Shown here piece after piece: positions 1-6,943 of a stretch of DNA of 64,000 nt; within the stretch, counting starts at the first letter, position 1; every line of letters begins with the position of its first letter. This DNA comes from Gottschalkiaceae bacterium SANA. GTDB taxonomy: Bacteria > Bacillota > Clostridia > Tissierellales > GPF-1. A program made the position numbers and the translations under genes. The stretch covers positions 62,001 through 126,000 of the forward strand of contig AP028876.1 of assembly GCA_036323355.1 (NCBI GenBank), written 5' to 3'. The notes under the pieces are model-generated. The model ran no database searches. It was not told the DNA's origin and was given only the letters and a program-made list of their open reading frames with translations.

Positions 1-2
1 TG

Positions 3-479
3 AATCATCGAGATCCAGGCTGTGTGGGTGCCGGATTTTCTTCTGATGTTTATGTGGAACTGATTTCTGACACGATTCATATTCACCCCGGATTGTTCGA
101 GTATATTGTAAAATCCAAGGGATTGGATCGCGTGGTTTTGATTACAGACTGCATTATGGCCGGCGGATTGGAAGATGGAGAATACGCTTTGGGTGGACAA
201 GCTGTAACCGTAGCAGGAGGTGCCGCACGACTTAAGGATGGTACCCTTGCTGGAAGTACGCACAGTTTGATTAAAGCCGTGGAAAATGTGAAAAAGCATA
301 CCGACTTTAGTCTTCCTCAAGTAGTGAGAATGGCGACTTTGACACCGGCTGCATCCATTGGGGTTGATGCCATGAAGGGAAGTTTGGAGATTGGCAAGGA
401 TGCCGATTTTGTATTCTTCAATGAAGATTTTCACGTGCAGACAACCATCATTGCTGGAGAAAAACGATATCAAGTATAG
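3..479 (+). CDS. nagA: N-acetylglucosamine-6-phosphate deacetylase, C-terminal part
   Basis: The 5' end lies outside the window; the frame is open from base 3 and encodes about 158 residues. It hydrolyses GlcNAc-6-phosphate to glucosamine-6-phosphate and acetate in the cytoplasm, in amino-sugar and cell-wall recycling. Visible family marks are NHRDPG near the start, the metal/substrate segment DTIHIHP, the LITDCIMAGG segment carrying the catalytic Asp, GSTHSLIKAV, and a C-terminal beta segment GKDADFVFFNED typical of amidohydrolases. The gene ends in a hairpin terminator. Identification is by motif and order only; nagB is not in the window. Confidence 0.88.
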   Translation, partial: NHRDPGCVGAGFSSDVYVELISDTIHIHPGLFEYIVKSKGLDRVVLITDCIMAGGLEDGEYALGGQAVTVAGGAARLKDGTLAGSTHSLIKAVENVKKHTDFSLPQVVRMATLTPAASIGVDAMKGSLEIGKDADFVFFNEDFHVQTTIIAGEKRYQV

Positions 480-483
480 GATG

Positions 484-506
484 AGAGCCTTAGGGCTCTT
501 TTTTCT
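484..506 (+). terminator. Rho-independent terminator after nagA
   Basis: AGAGCC / GGGCTCT stem with a three-base loop followed by six T, starting directly after the nagA stop codon. Confidence 0.8.
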
Positions 507-582
507 TGTTCTTTTTTGGAATTCAGTGGAAGAAATTAGAGCAGAAGTGCTACAATGGAGGAAAGGCGCAAGGAGGGAAGAG

Positions 583-1674
583 ATGAAACGGTGGAAAGAA
601 TGGAGTATCGGATTGATCATCTTAACCTTTGTAATTTTATTGATTGCAGGCGCTAAATGGATGAATCAGCCAAGCAAACAAATCATTCCGAAAGCCTTGG
701 ATTCTTCGGGAGAATGGGTTCGAGAGTGGAAGTTGAAAAAAAATGTGTCAGACGGCGTGGTTTTTGGAAGAGGATGGTTATTTTTGGAGGAGTCATGGCT
801 GCGGGCCTATGATTTAGAAGGAAGTCTTTTGTTTGAAAGACAGATTTCCATGCAGGATGACTGGAGTGTATCGGAACGCCGCCTTTATATTTACAATCGT
901 CCGACAGGTAAGATTGAATGTTTGTCACCGACCTATGAAAGTTTGTGGGCCATTAGCTTTATGAGGCCGATTGAATCGGTTTTCCCCTACCAAGGATTGT
1001 TGGCAGTTAGTGCAAAGAGCGGTCAAACCAGCGAACAATTAATGATCCTTGATCCGCAAGGCGGACAAGTCCTGGCAAATCTGTCGTCTCCCAATACAAC
1101 GCTGCTCTTGGCGAATCGTGCTGAGACAGGTTATTTTGTGTCGGGGGTTCAAATGAAAGATGGGTATTGGCGGAATTATATTCTTCACTTTGATCAGGCT
1201 GGTAATCTTTTGGATGATTTAAAGGTGAATGAACCGGTCATTTTGGCAACGCGGATGCTGGACTCACAAACCATGTTGATCGTTTCGCAAGGTTCCTTGG
1301 CACTCTATCAAAGAGAGTCAATTATGAAACGAATTGAGTTGGATGTCTATCCCAAAGCCGTTGAAATCCAAGAGATGGGAATTGACTGTTTATTGACAGA
1401 TGAATCGCACGGTGAGCTGATTCGTTTGGATCAGGATCTGAATATGGTAAAACAATTGGATGGATTGCCTAGTTTTACACATTTGGTTCTCTATCAGGGG
1501 TATTATTATCTTTGGAATGAAAAGGAATGGGGAATGGTTGAAATAGAATCGATGACCTATATTCCTGGTACCAAGTTGGAAGAAAAAATTGTGGCTCTTG
1601 TGCCGGTTGAGGGAGAATTGTGGCTGGTACATGAGTATGGAATCGATTTGCTTTATTGGCGGAAGGAGGCGTAA
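583..1674 (+). CDS. Membrane-anchored protein of unknown function, propeller-like
   Basis: About 363 residues. The start at 583 is chosen because GGAGG lies just upstream (about 572-576) and the next residues MKRWKEW lead into one transmembrane segment (about residues 7-26); frame extended upstream overlaps nagA and carries no signal. The rest is predicted outside the membrane and is rich in short beta-type repeats with Trp/Tyr/Gly (for example RGWLFLEES, YQGYYYLWNE, EGELWLVHEYG), as in beta-propeller proteins. It resembles the DUF5711-type proteins often found beside cvpA in Clostridia, but that assignment is from memory of context. It is 3 bases from the CvpA-like gene, so they are probably cotranscribed. 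Function unknown. Confidence 0.7.
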   Translation: MKRWKEWSIGLIILTFVILLIAGAKWMNQPSKQIIPKALDSSGEWVREWKLKKNVSDGVVFGRGWLFLEESWLRAYDLEGSLLFERQISMQDDWSVSERRLYIYNRPTGKIECLSPTYESLWAISFMRPIESVFPYQGLLAVSAKSGQTSEQLMILDPQGGQVLANLSSPNTTLLLANRAETGYFVSGVQMKDGYWRNYILHFDQAGNLLDDLKVNEPVILATRMLDSQTMLIVSQGSLALYQRESIMKRIELDVYPKAVEIQEMGIDCLLTDESHGELIRLDQDLNMVKQLDGLPSFTHLVLYQGYYYLWNEKEWGMVEIESMTYIPGTKLEEKIVALVPVEGELWLVHEYGIDLLYWRKEA

Positions 1675-1677
1675 TCC

Positions 1678-2430
1678 ATGGATGGAATGATGACACAGCT
1701 ATCGGGAACAAACTTATTGGATATTATCGTCTTGGCTTTGTGCCTGTGGTTTTCAATTGCGGGTGCAGTTAAGGGTTTTGTTTATACCTTTTTTAAATTG
1801 GCTGCTTTAATCTTGTCTGCTTATTTGGCCAAGGTGTATAGTTCAGTGGTTTCATATTATCTGACGGACCATTTTCAATGGGCGGAAAGCAGTGTACGAC
1901 AGATCCAATCTTTTTTAACGGGAATCTTAGACAAAATTGGAATCAATGCAGAACTGATCGATACATTAAAGTTGGAACAGGTGAAAGGTTTATTGACGCC
2001 TGATGTGAGAGCTGGATTGAGTGCACAAGGGATTTCACCAGAGGCGGCGGAGAAGGTATTGGCATCTAAGCACTTAGAAATTTTATCTATGGATCAAGGG
2101 ACTATTTCTGGAATTACGGGTCATTTAAGCCAAATGATCTTTTCTGGCTTGGTAATGGTTGTTCTATTTTTACTCTTTTATGCCCTAGCTTCTGTCTTGG
2201 TTATGTTGCTTGACCGCATTGCAGATCTGCCAGTCTTGAGCACGATGAACGCATTTTTTGGATTTCTATTTGGTTTGCTTAAAGCGATTATATTGATTTG
2301 GATTTTAATGGCAATGGTGCAGCCTTATACCTTGGTTAACCCTGATGCTGCAATTTCACAGTGGGTGCAGACGGCGAAACTTGGACACTGGCTCTTTGCC
2401 TATAATCCCATCGCATGGTTTGTCTTTTAA
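1678..2430 (+). CDS. CvpA family membrane protein
   Basis: 250 residues with an early hydrophobic segment and the CvpA-type start LLDIIVLALCLWFSIAGAVK, then a second hydrophobic stretch, a soluble middle (about 75-150) and two or three hydrophobic segments at the C terminus. CvpA proteins are inner-membrane proteins tied to colicin V export and envelope phenotypes; their exact activity is unclear. The start follows GGAGG 8 bases upstream. It stands 10-16 bases before a second protein with the same topology and a similar C-terminal end (LFAYNPIAW here, LFTHNPLMYL there), which suggests an old duplication. Confidence 0.8.
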   Translation: MDGMMTQLSGTNLLDIIVLALCLWFSIAGAVKGFVYTFFKLAALILSAYLAKVYSSVVSYYLTDHFQWAESSVRQIQSFLTGILDKIGINAELIDTLKLEQVKGLLTPDVRAGLSAQGISPEAAEKVLASKHLEILSMDQGTISGITGHLSQMIFSGLVMVVLFLLFYALASVLVMLLDRIADLPVLSTMNAFFGFLFGLLKAIILIWILMAMVQPYTLVNPDAAISQWVQTAKLGHWLFAYNPIAWFVF

Positions 2431-2446
2431 TTGAGAAGGAGTGCAA

Positions 2447-3094
2447 ATGAATCTTGACTGGATCTATCTTGCTATACTATTGATCGGCATCGAGATTGGA
2501 CATCGGAAAGGAATTCTATATTCTGCGGCAATTTTACTTTTGTTTTTCCCCTTGAGGATGGTGAGTTATCGTCTTGCATTTCTACTTTCAGATTTTGTCT
2601 TAAATCGATTTAAGGGGATCTTGGATTATCAATTGCAGTGGACAGAATCCGTGGTCCGAACGGTAGAGGCGGGGGATCTTACGCATTTTACAAAAGGAAG
2701 CAGACTTTTGCTTGAGCATCCCATGATGCAGAATGACCGAACAGCAAGTTGGATTGGTGAGATGACACAAGGTATGATTGTTACCCCGGGTGGTATTGAC
2801 CGATTATCAAATTTGAATTTGATTCAGGCCATTGCCTTTGTGGTCTTGCTTGTATTATTGGCAGTGGCTATGGTTCTTGTAGGAAAAATGACCCAAAAAT
2901 TAGAATTTGGAAAACATGATCAAATTGGCGGAGCAGTGGTTTTTTCGATCCTTGGCTTGTTCCTTGTCTATCAAGCGCTTTTGGTGGTCGGGCCTAGTAT
3001 TTGGCTGGTGCCGGCAAGTCCGATTTCACAAGGCATGGCAGATAGTTGGATGATCAAGAAATTATTTACACACAATCCGTTGATGTATTTATAG
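2447..3094 (+). CDS. CvpA-like membrane protein (second copy)
   Basis: 215 residues. ATG 2447 is preferred over an upstream GTG because AAGGAG sits 6 bases before it. Hydrophobic segments occur near residues 6-30, 35-52, 128-150 and 165-190, with a polar middle. The first residues, with the GHRKGILYSAA turn, resemble the CvpA start (GAVKGFVYTFF in the preceding gene), and the C-terminal KLFTHNPLMYL matches its neighbour. Similarity to CvpA is weaker, so it could be called an uncharacterised membrane protein. Gap to yedF is 13 bases, implying one transcript from the propeller-like protein through the selenium genes. Confidence 0.65.
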   Translation: MNLDWIYLAILLIGIEIGHRKGILYSAAILLLFFPLRMVSYRLAFLLSDFVLNRFKGILDYQLQWTESVVRTVEAGDLTHFTKGSRLLLEHPMMQNDRTASWIGEMTQGMIVTPGGIDRLSNLNLIQAIAFVVLLVLLAVAMVLVGKMTQKLEFGKHDQIGGAVVFSILGLFLVYQALLVVGPSIWLVPASPISQGMADSWMIKKLFTHNPLMYL

Positions 3095-3107
3095 GAGGAG
3101 TATATAG

Positions 3108-3692
3108 ATGAAAGTAAATGCAATTGGACTTCCATGTCCACAACCGGTAATTCAAACAAAAAAGGCCTTGGAGGCGATTGAGTCTGGCCTTGTTGAGGTG
3201 GTTGTCGATAATATGGTGGCAAGAGAAAATGTGAAAAAACTGGCAGCTAAGCTTGGATTTCCCTGCCAAGAGAGGGAAGAAGGCGATAAAATAATCGTTA
3301 TGATTACAAAGGGCCAAGATGCAGTAAAGCCGGAAGTTTCGGCCGCACAATTGGCACCGCGCACCCTTGCAATTGCGGCAGAGACCATGGGTCGCGGCGA
3401 TGAAGAATTGGGAAAAATTTTGATGAAGGGATTTATTTACAGCTTAACAGAAGTTCATCCTTACCCCAAAACGATTCTTTTTTATAATGGTGGAGTCAAA
3501 CTCGCTTGCGAGGGGGCGGAATCCATTGAGGATCTTGAAAAATTGGAGGCTGCCGGGGTTGAAATCTTGGTATGCGGGACATGCTTGAATTTCTTTGATC
3601 TCGGTGATAAAATTGCCGTTGGGTCTGTGAGTAATATGTACACGATTGTCGAGGCCTTGCAAGACACTGAAAATACGTTGATTTTATCATAG
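3108..3692 (+). CDS. yedF: Sulfurtransferase-like selenium metabolism protein YedF
   Basis: 194 residues, two domains. Residues 1-75 are a TusA/SirA-like domain with the GLPCPQP motif (Cys10 in CPxP), the persulfide or perselenide carrier site. Residues about 95-194 are DsrE/F-like, with LVCGTCLNFFDL near residue 150. This fused form is known from genome comparisons as a marker of selenium-using organisms and is thought to carry selenium or sulfur; the biochemistry is not settled. It is followed directly by the DUF3343 gene, another Se/S-carrier-like protein, and this window also has a likely selenoprotein at 35.7 kb, which agrees with a selenium role. AGGAGG precedes the start. Confidence 0.9.
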   Translation: MKVNAIGLPCPQPVIQTKKALEAIESGLVEVVVDNMVARENVKKLAAKLGFPCQEREEGDKIIVMITKGQDAVKPEVSAAQLAPRTLAIAAETMGRGDEELGKILMKGFIYSLTEVHPYPKTILFYNGGVKLACEGAESIEDLEKLEAAGVEILVCGTCLNFFDLGDKIAVGSVSNMYTIVEALQDTENTLILS

Positions 3693-3700
3693 GAGACAAA

Positions 3701-3967
3701 ATGGATATTTTTTATATTTTCACTTTTGATTCTACCCAGCAAGCAATGCGTTGTGAGAAGGAATTAAAAGAAGAAGGGTTTCGTGTTCGCATTATTCCAA
3801 CACCAAGAGAAATTACAGCGAGCTGCGGATTATCTTTGCGTTTTGAAAAGAAGGATCAGGGACTGATTCAAGACAAGGTGAGAAAACAAGGTCTTGAAAT
3901 CATGGGAATCTATCGCGTGGAGAAGGAAGGCTTGAAAAAGCAGGTCTTTCCCTTAAACGAAGAATAG
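3701..3967 (+). CDS. DUF3343 protein, putative Se/S carrier
   Basis: 88 residues, soluble. The fold signature is a beta-strand start (IFYIFTFDSTQQAM), a helix, PTPREITASCGLSLRF with a single conserved Cys in the SCGLSLRF segment, and an EKEG tail, as in the DUF3343 family named putative Se/S carrier-like. The Cys in this position is suited to carry a persulfide or selenide (inference). It lies 8 bases after yedF and 10 bases before the DUF951 gene, so the three are likely cotranscribed. No other known activity. Confidence 0.82.
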   Translation: MDIFYIFTFDSTQQAMRCEKELKEEGFRVRIIPTPREITASCGLSLRFEKKDQGLIQDKVRKQGLEIMGIYRVEKEGLKKQVFPLNEE

Positions 3968-3977
3968 GGAGGCTATC

Positions 3978-4193
3978 ATGGCGGTTATCCGTAAGTACTA
4001 TGCAGGCGACATTTTATGGTTGAAGAAACAGCACCCTTGCGGGTCTCATGAGTGGAAAGTGATTCGAACGGGCTCGGATATGAAATTGAAATGCATGGGG
4101 TGTGAGCGGGAAGTTTGGATTGAACGTCGAGAGCTTCACAAAAGAGTGAAGAAGGTGGTTCTTTCCATGGCACCCAAAGAAGAGAATGAGTAA
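3978..4193 (+). CDS. DUF951 zinc-ribbon-like protein
   Basis: 71 residues. The family pattern is visible: LKKQHPCGSHEWKVIRTGSD followed by MKLKCMGCEREVWIER, giving one Cys then a CxxC, and a Lys/Arg-rich end. DUF951 proteins (YyzM type) are small, conserved in Firmicutes, and often near rpsF at the origin; function is unknown, possibly nucleic-acid binding (inference). It starts after GGGAGG and ends at a terminator. Confidence 0.85.
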   Translation: MAVIRKYYAGDILWLKKQHPCGSHEWKVIRTGSDMKLKCMGCEREVWIERRELHKRVKKVVLSMAPKEENE

Positions 4194-4194
4194 C

Positions 4195-4220
4195 CAGCGC
4201 AAATGCGTTGGTTTTTTTTC
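4195..4220 (+). terminator. Terminator after the DUF951 gene
   Basis: CCAGCGC / GCGTTGG stem with a short AAAT loop and an eight-T run; closes the propeller-cvpA-yedF-DUF3343-DUF951 transcript. Confidence 0.75.
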
Positions 4221-4269
4221 GTCGTAGAAAAAGACAAACGAACGTCAGTCGCAACGAATTATGACGAAC

Positions 4270-4298
4270 TTGAAACAAAATAGTAAAAGCGTTATAAT
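4270..4298 (+). promoter_or_regulatory. Sigma-A type promoter for the aminotransferase gene
   Basis: TTGAAA at 4270-4275 and TATAAT at 4293-4298, 17 bases apart. The start codon is 150 bases further, leaving a long leader rich in ACGAA words (4221-4447) in which I recognise no known riboswitch or clear terminator. Confidence 0.6.
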
Positions 4299-4447
4299 AT
4301 GAATAATTGACTGAAAAGAACGACGAAGGAATCGAATGTTAAGCAATTATGACAGAACTATGTTTAAATCGTAATAAATGCACGAAGAATAAGAGCTATA
4401 ACTCAGGTACAATAAAAATAGGAAAACGTTTTTAATGGAGGGGTAAA

Positions 4448-5626
4448 ATGAAATTTGCGAGCAGAATGGATCGAATCAAAGCATCTGAGATCAGAGAACT
4501 ATTGAAATTAACCCAACGACCTGAGATTATTTCATTTGCCGGTGGCCTGCCTGCACCGGAATTGTTTCCGATCAAGGCCATGCAAAAAGCCCTGAATGAC
4601 ACAATGGAAAAACAGGGAGCCCAAGCCTTGCAATACGGACCGACGGAAGGCTACGATCCACTTAGAAAGCAGATCGTTGAATTGATGAAATCAACAGAAA
4701 TTGAAGCAAAGTATGAAGATATTTTGGTTACAAATGGATCCCAACAAGGTTTGGATTTCTCCGGCCGTGTGTTCTTGAACGAAGGCGATTATGTGATTAC
4801 AGAAAGTCCAAGTTATCTGGGGGCTCTTAGTGCCTTTAAAGCCTACGAGTGCAATTTCTTAGATGTAGAAACTGATGATGATGGCATGAAGATGGACAAA
4901 TTGGAAGCAACGATCAAGGCCCATGGTGATCGCGTGAAGATGATCTATGTTATTCCAGATTTTCAGAATCCATCAGGAAAAACCTGGTCTTTGGAACGAA
5001 GAAAGCAATTGCTTGAAATTGCAAAAAAATATGATCTACCGATTGTAGAAGACAATCCGTATGGGATGTTGCGTTTTGAAGGTAAGATCTTGCCTTCAAT
5101 TTATAGCATGGATACCGACGGGCGGGTCATCTTTTTGGGAACATTCTCGAAGATCTTGATACCTGGTTTTCGTCTGGGTTGGGTTTGTGCGAGCCCAGAA
5201 ATTTTGCAAAAATTTATTCTGTGCAAACAAGGTGCCGACTTGCAGGCGGGTACGATTAACCAGATCGCAGCGTCTAATTTAATGGATGAGTTTGATATCT
5301 ATGAGCATGTTGAAAATCTAAAAGTGGTTTACAAAAAACGTCGAGATGCAATGTTGGCGGCGATGGATACATATTTCCCTGAAGGAGTTACCTATACGAG
5401 ACCAGCTGGTGGCTTGTTCACTTGGGTTGTTGTACCGGAAACTATCGATACCAAGGCCTTGGGCATGAAAGCCATTGAAAACCTTGTTGCTTTTGTACCA
5501 GGCGGTTCTTTCTTCCCGAATGGGGGCAACGAGCGTTGCATGCGAATGAATTACTCTATGATGAATGAAGAGAAGATTGAAGAGGGCATTAAACGCCTAG
5601 GTGAGTTGATTAAAAACGAATTATAG
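4448..5626 (+). CDS. PLP-dependent aminotransferase, 2-aminoadipate/aromatic type
   Basis: 392 residues, class I/II aminotransferase fold. Motifs: SFAGGLPAPELFP at the N terminus, LQYGPTEGYDPLR, TNGSQQGLD, DFQNPSG, EDNPYGMLRF, the PLP-lysine segment LGTFSKILIPGFRLGW, and the substrate-carboxylate Arg near the end (RMNYS). This is the LysN / MocR-like catalytic family without the DNA-binding domain; substrates range over 2-aminoadipate, aromatic and branched amino acids, so the exact reaction cannot be set from sequence. It is a single-gene unit between its own promoter and a strong terminator. GGAGG sits 7 bases before the ATG. Confidence 0.85.
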   Translation: MKFASRMDRIKASEIRELLKLTQRPEIISFAGGLPAPELFPIKAMQKALNDTMEKQGAQALQYGPTEGYDPLRKQIVELMKSTEIEAKYEDILVTNGSQQGLDFSGRVFLNEGDYVITESPSYLGALSAFKAYECNFLDVETDDDGMKMDKLEATIKAHGDRVKMIYVIPDFQNPSGKTWSLERRKQLLEIAKKYDLPIVEDNPYGMLRFEGKILPSIYSMDTDGRVIFLGTFSKILIPGFRLGWVCASPEILQKFILCKQGADLQAGTINQIAASNLMDEFDIYEHVENLKVVYKKRRDAMLAAMDTYFPEGVTYTRPAGGLFTWVVVPETIDTKALGMKAIENLVAFVPGGSFFPNGGNERCMRMNYSMMNEEKIEEGIKRLGELIKNEL

Positions 5627-5638
5627 AAAGAGTTTTTA

Positions 5639-5665
5639 GGCCGCTTGCAAGCGGCCTTTTCTTTT
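5639..5665 (+). terminator. Terminator after the aminotransferase
   Basis: Perfect GGCCGCTT / AAGCGGCC stem with a two-base spacer (5639-5656) then a T-rich tail. Confidence 0.85.
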
Positions 5666-5666
5666 C

Positions 5667-5695
5667 TTGCGTAGCCAATAAAGTTGTGGTATACT
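5667..5695 (+). promoter_or_regulatory. Promoter of the rpsF-ssb-rpsR operon
   Basis: TTGCGT at 5667-5672 and TATACT at 5690-5695 with a 17-base spacer, lying directly after the previous terminator. Predicted transcription start is near 5702. Confidence 0.6.
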
Positions 5696-5701
5696 ATTTC
5701 G

Positions 5702-5754
5702 TGCAACAGTATTCCTTGTCCGTGAGGACCGGAGACCATAAGGAGGTGGAAAAA
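5702..5754 (+). promoter_or_regulatory. rpsF leader, possible S6:S18 binding hairpin
   Basis: The leader contains TCCTT paired with AAGGA around a GTCC / GGAC inner stem with a GTGA loop and an unpaired CCGGAG segment. Ribosomal proteins S6 and S18 are known to bind an rpsF leader hairpin in many bacteria to regulate this operon; the resemblance here is by position and general fold. The outer strand covers the AAGGAGG site, so binding would block translation (inference). Confidence 0.4.
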
Positions 5755-6042
5755 ATGAGAAAATATGAATTAGGATTGGTTGTTAAACCAGACTTGACTG
5801 ATGAAGCACGTATTGCTGTGATCACTAAGTTCCAAGGTATTATCGAAGCTCAAAAAGGATCCGTCGTGAAACTTGACGATTGGGGAAAAAGAAAGCTTGC
5901 TTACGAGATCGAGAAATATCGTGAAGGTTATTACTCATTTACAACGTTTGAAGGTAACGGAGACGTAGTAAACGAATTGAACCGTATCGCGCGTATTTCA
6001 GAGGAGTTACTTCGACACTTGATTATCCGTGTAGAAGACTAA
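5755..6042 (+). CDS. rpsF: 30S ribosomal protein S6
   Basis: 95 residues from ATG 5755, which follows AAGGAGG; upstream codons in the same frame cover the leader and are not coding. MRKYELGLVVKPDL, the KLDDWGKRKLAYEI segment and LLRHLIIRVED are classic S6. S6 pairs with S18 on the platform of the small subunit, and rpsR is the third gene of this operon. Normal length; no tail extension. Confidence 0.97.
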   Translation: MRKYELGLVVKPDLTDEARIAVITKFQGIIEAQKGSVVKLDDWGKRKLAYEIEKYREGYYSFTTFEGNGDVVNELNRIARISEELLRHLIIRVED

Positions 6043-6063
6043 GTCCGAAAGGGTGGGATTTGA

Positions 6064-6552
6064 ATGAATAAAGTAATCTTAATTGGTCGATTAACACAAG
6101 ATCCAGAATTGCGATTTTCACAAGGTAGCAATATGGCTGTCGCACACTTTAGTGTTGCGGTAGATAAGGGATTATCTCGCGATAAGCGAGATGAAATGGC
6201 GAGACAAGGGAAGCCAACAGCTGATTTCCCCCGTGTGGTTGTCTTTGGACGACAGGCGGAAAGTTGTGCCAATTACTTATCAAAAGGTCTTATGGTTGCA
6301 GTAGAGGGAAGTATTCAAACTGGTTCTTATACGAATAAAGAGGGACGAAAGGTTTATACAACAGAAGTGTTGGCAAATCGAGTTGAATTTATTGAGCGAG
6401 CCAATGCATCGAAAGGTGCCGGTCAGCCAAGTCAACAACGACCTTCATTTGATAATCGTCCAGCACAACAGACGCAAAATCAAAATCAAACGAATTCCAA
6501 CGATGATTTCGACAGTTTCAGTCAGATTAATGACGACGAGATACCATTTTAA
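6064..6552 (+). CDS. ssb: Single-stranded DNA-binding protein
   Basis: 162 residues. N-terminal OB fold (about 1-108: [45 protein letters not shown]), then a Gln/Asn-rich linker, and the acidic tip DDEIPF that recruits replication and repair proteins. A loop [11 protein letters not shown] at about 38-50 fits the longer strand connection of Firmicute SSB. It lies between rpsF and rpsR with 21- and 14-base gaps and its own GGGTGG-like site. Confidence 0.96.
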   Translation: MNKVILIGRLTQDPELRFSQGSNMAVAHFSVAVDKGLSRDKRDEMARQGKPTADFPRVVVFGRQAESCANYLSKGLMVAVEGSIQTGSYTNKEGRKVYTTEVLANRVEFIERANASKGAGQPSQQRPSFDNRPAQQTQNQNQTNSNDDFDSFSQINDDEIPF

Positions 6553-6566
6553 AGGAGGAAACGAAC

Positions 6567-6797
6567 ATGGCAGGAAAACCTCGTTTTCGCAAACGCAGAA
6601 AAGTAAATCCTTTTGCGGGCGATAACATGAAAAAAATCAACTATAAAAATGTTGAGATTCTTCGTAAGTGTGTAACGGATCGTGGTAAAATTTTACCACG
6701 TCGTGTCTTGGGCACAACAGCCGTAGCACAACGAAAAGTCACAATTGAAATTAAGAGAGCACGCCAATTGGCATTGCTACCTTACACAGCAGAGTAA
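6567..6797 (+). CDS. rpsR: 30S ribosomal protein S18
   Basis: 76 residues, basic, with the S18 signatures [23 protein letters not shown] and [10 protein letters not shown]. It starts after GGAGG 14 bases past ssb. Three Cys-free zinc-type positions are absent apart from one Cys, as in the zinc-free S18 form. The operon ends at a hairpin just after the stop. Confidence 0.97.
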   Translation: MAGKPRFRKRRKVNPFAGDNMKKINYKNVEILRKCVTDRGKILPRRVLGTTAVAQRKVTIEIKRARQLALLPYTAE

Positions 6798-6802
6798 AAG
6801 TT

Positions 6803-6830
6803 CACCCACAGAGATGTGGGTGTTTTTTTT
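6803..6830 (+). terminator. Terminator of the rpsF-ssb-rpsR operon
   Basis: CACCCACA / TGTGGGTG stem with a GAGA tetraloop and eight T. Confidence 0.9.
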
Positions 6831-6943
6831 ATTCGATTAATGGGGTGGGTCGTAGAATCTTATTTTATCGGTTACGAAATTGTTAAGGCTCACTTGGAAG
6901 AGACGCGGTCTTTTTGTGTTACAATTAATCAATGAGGTGAATC

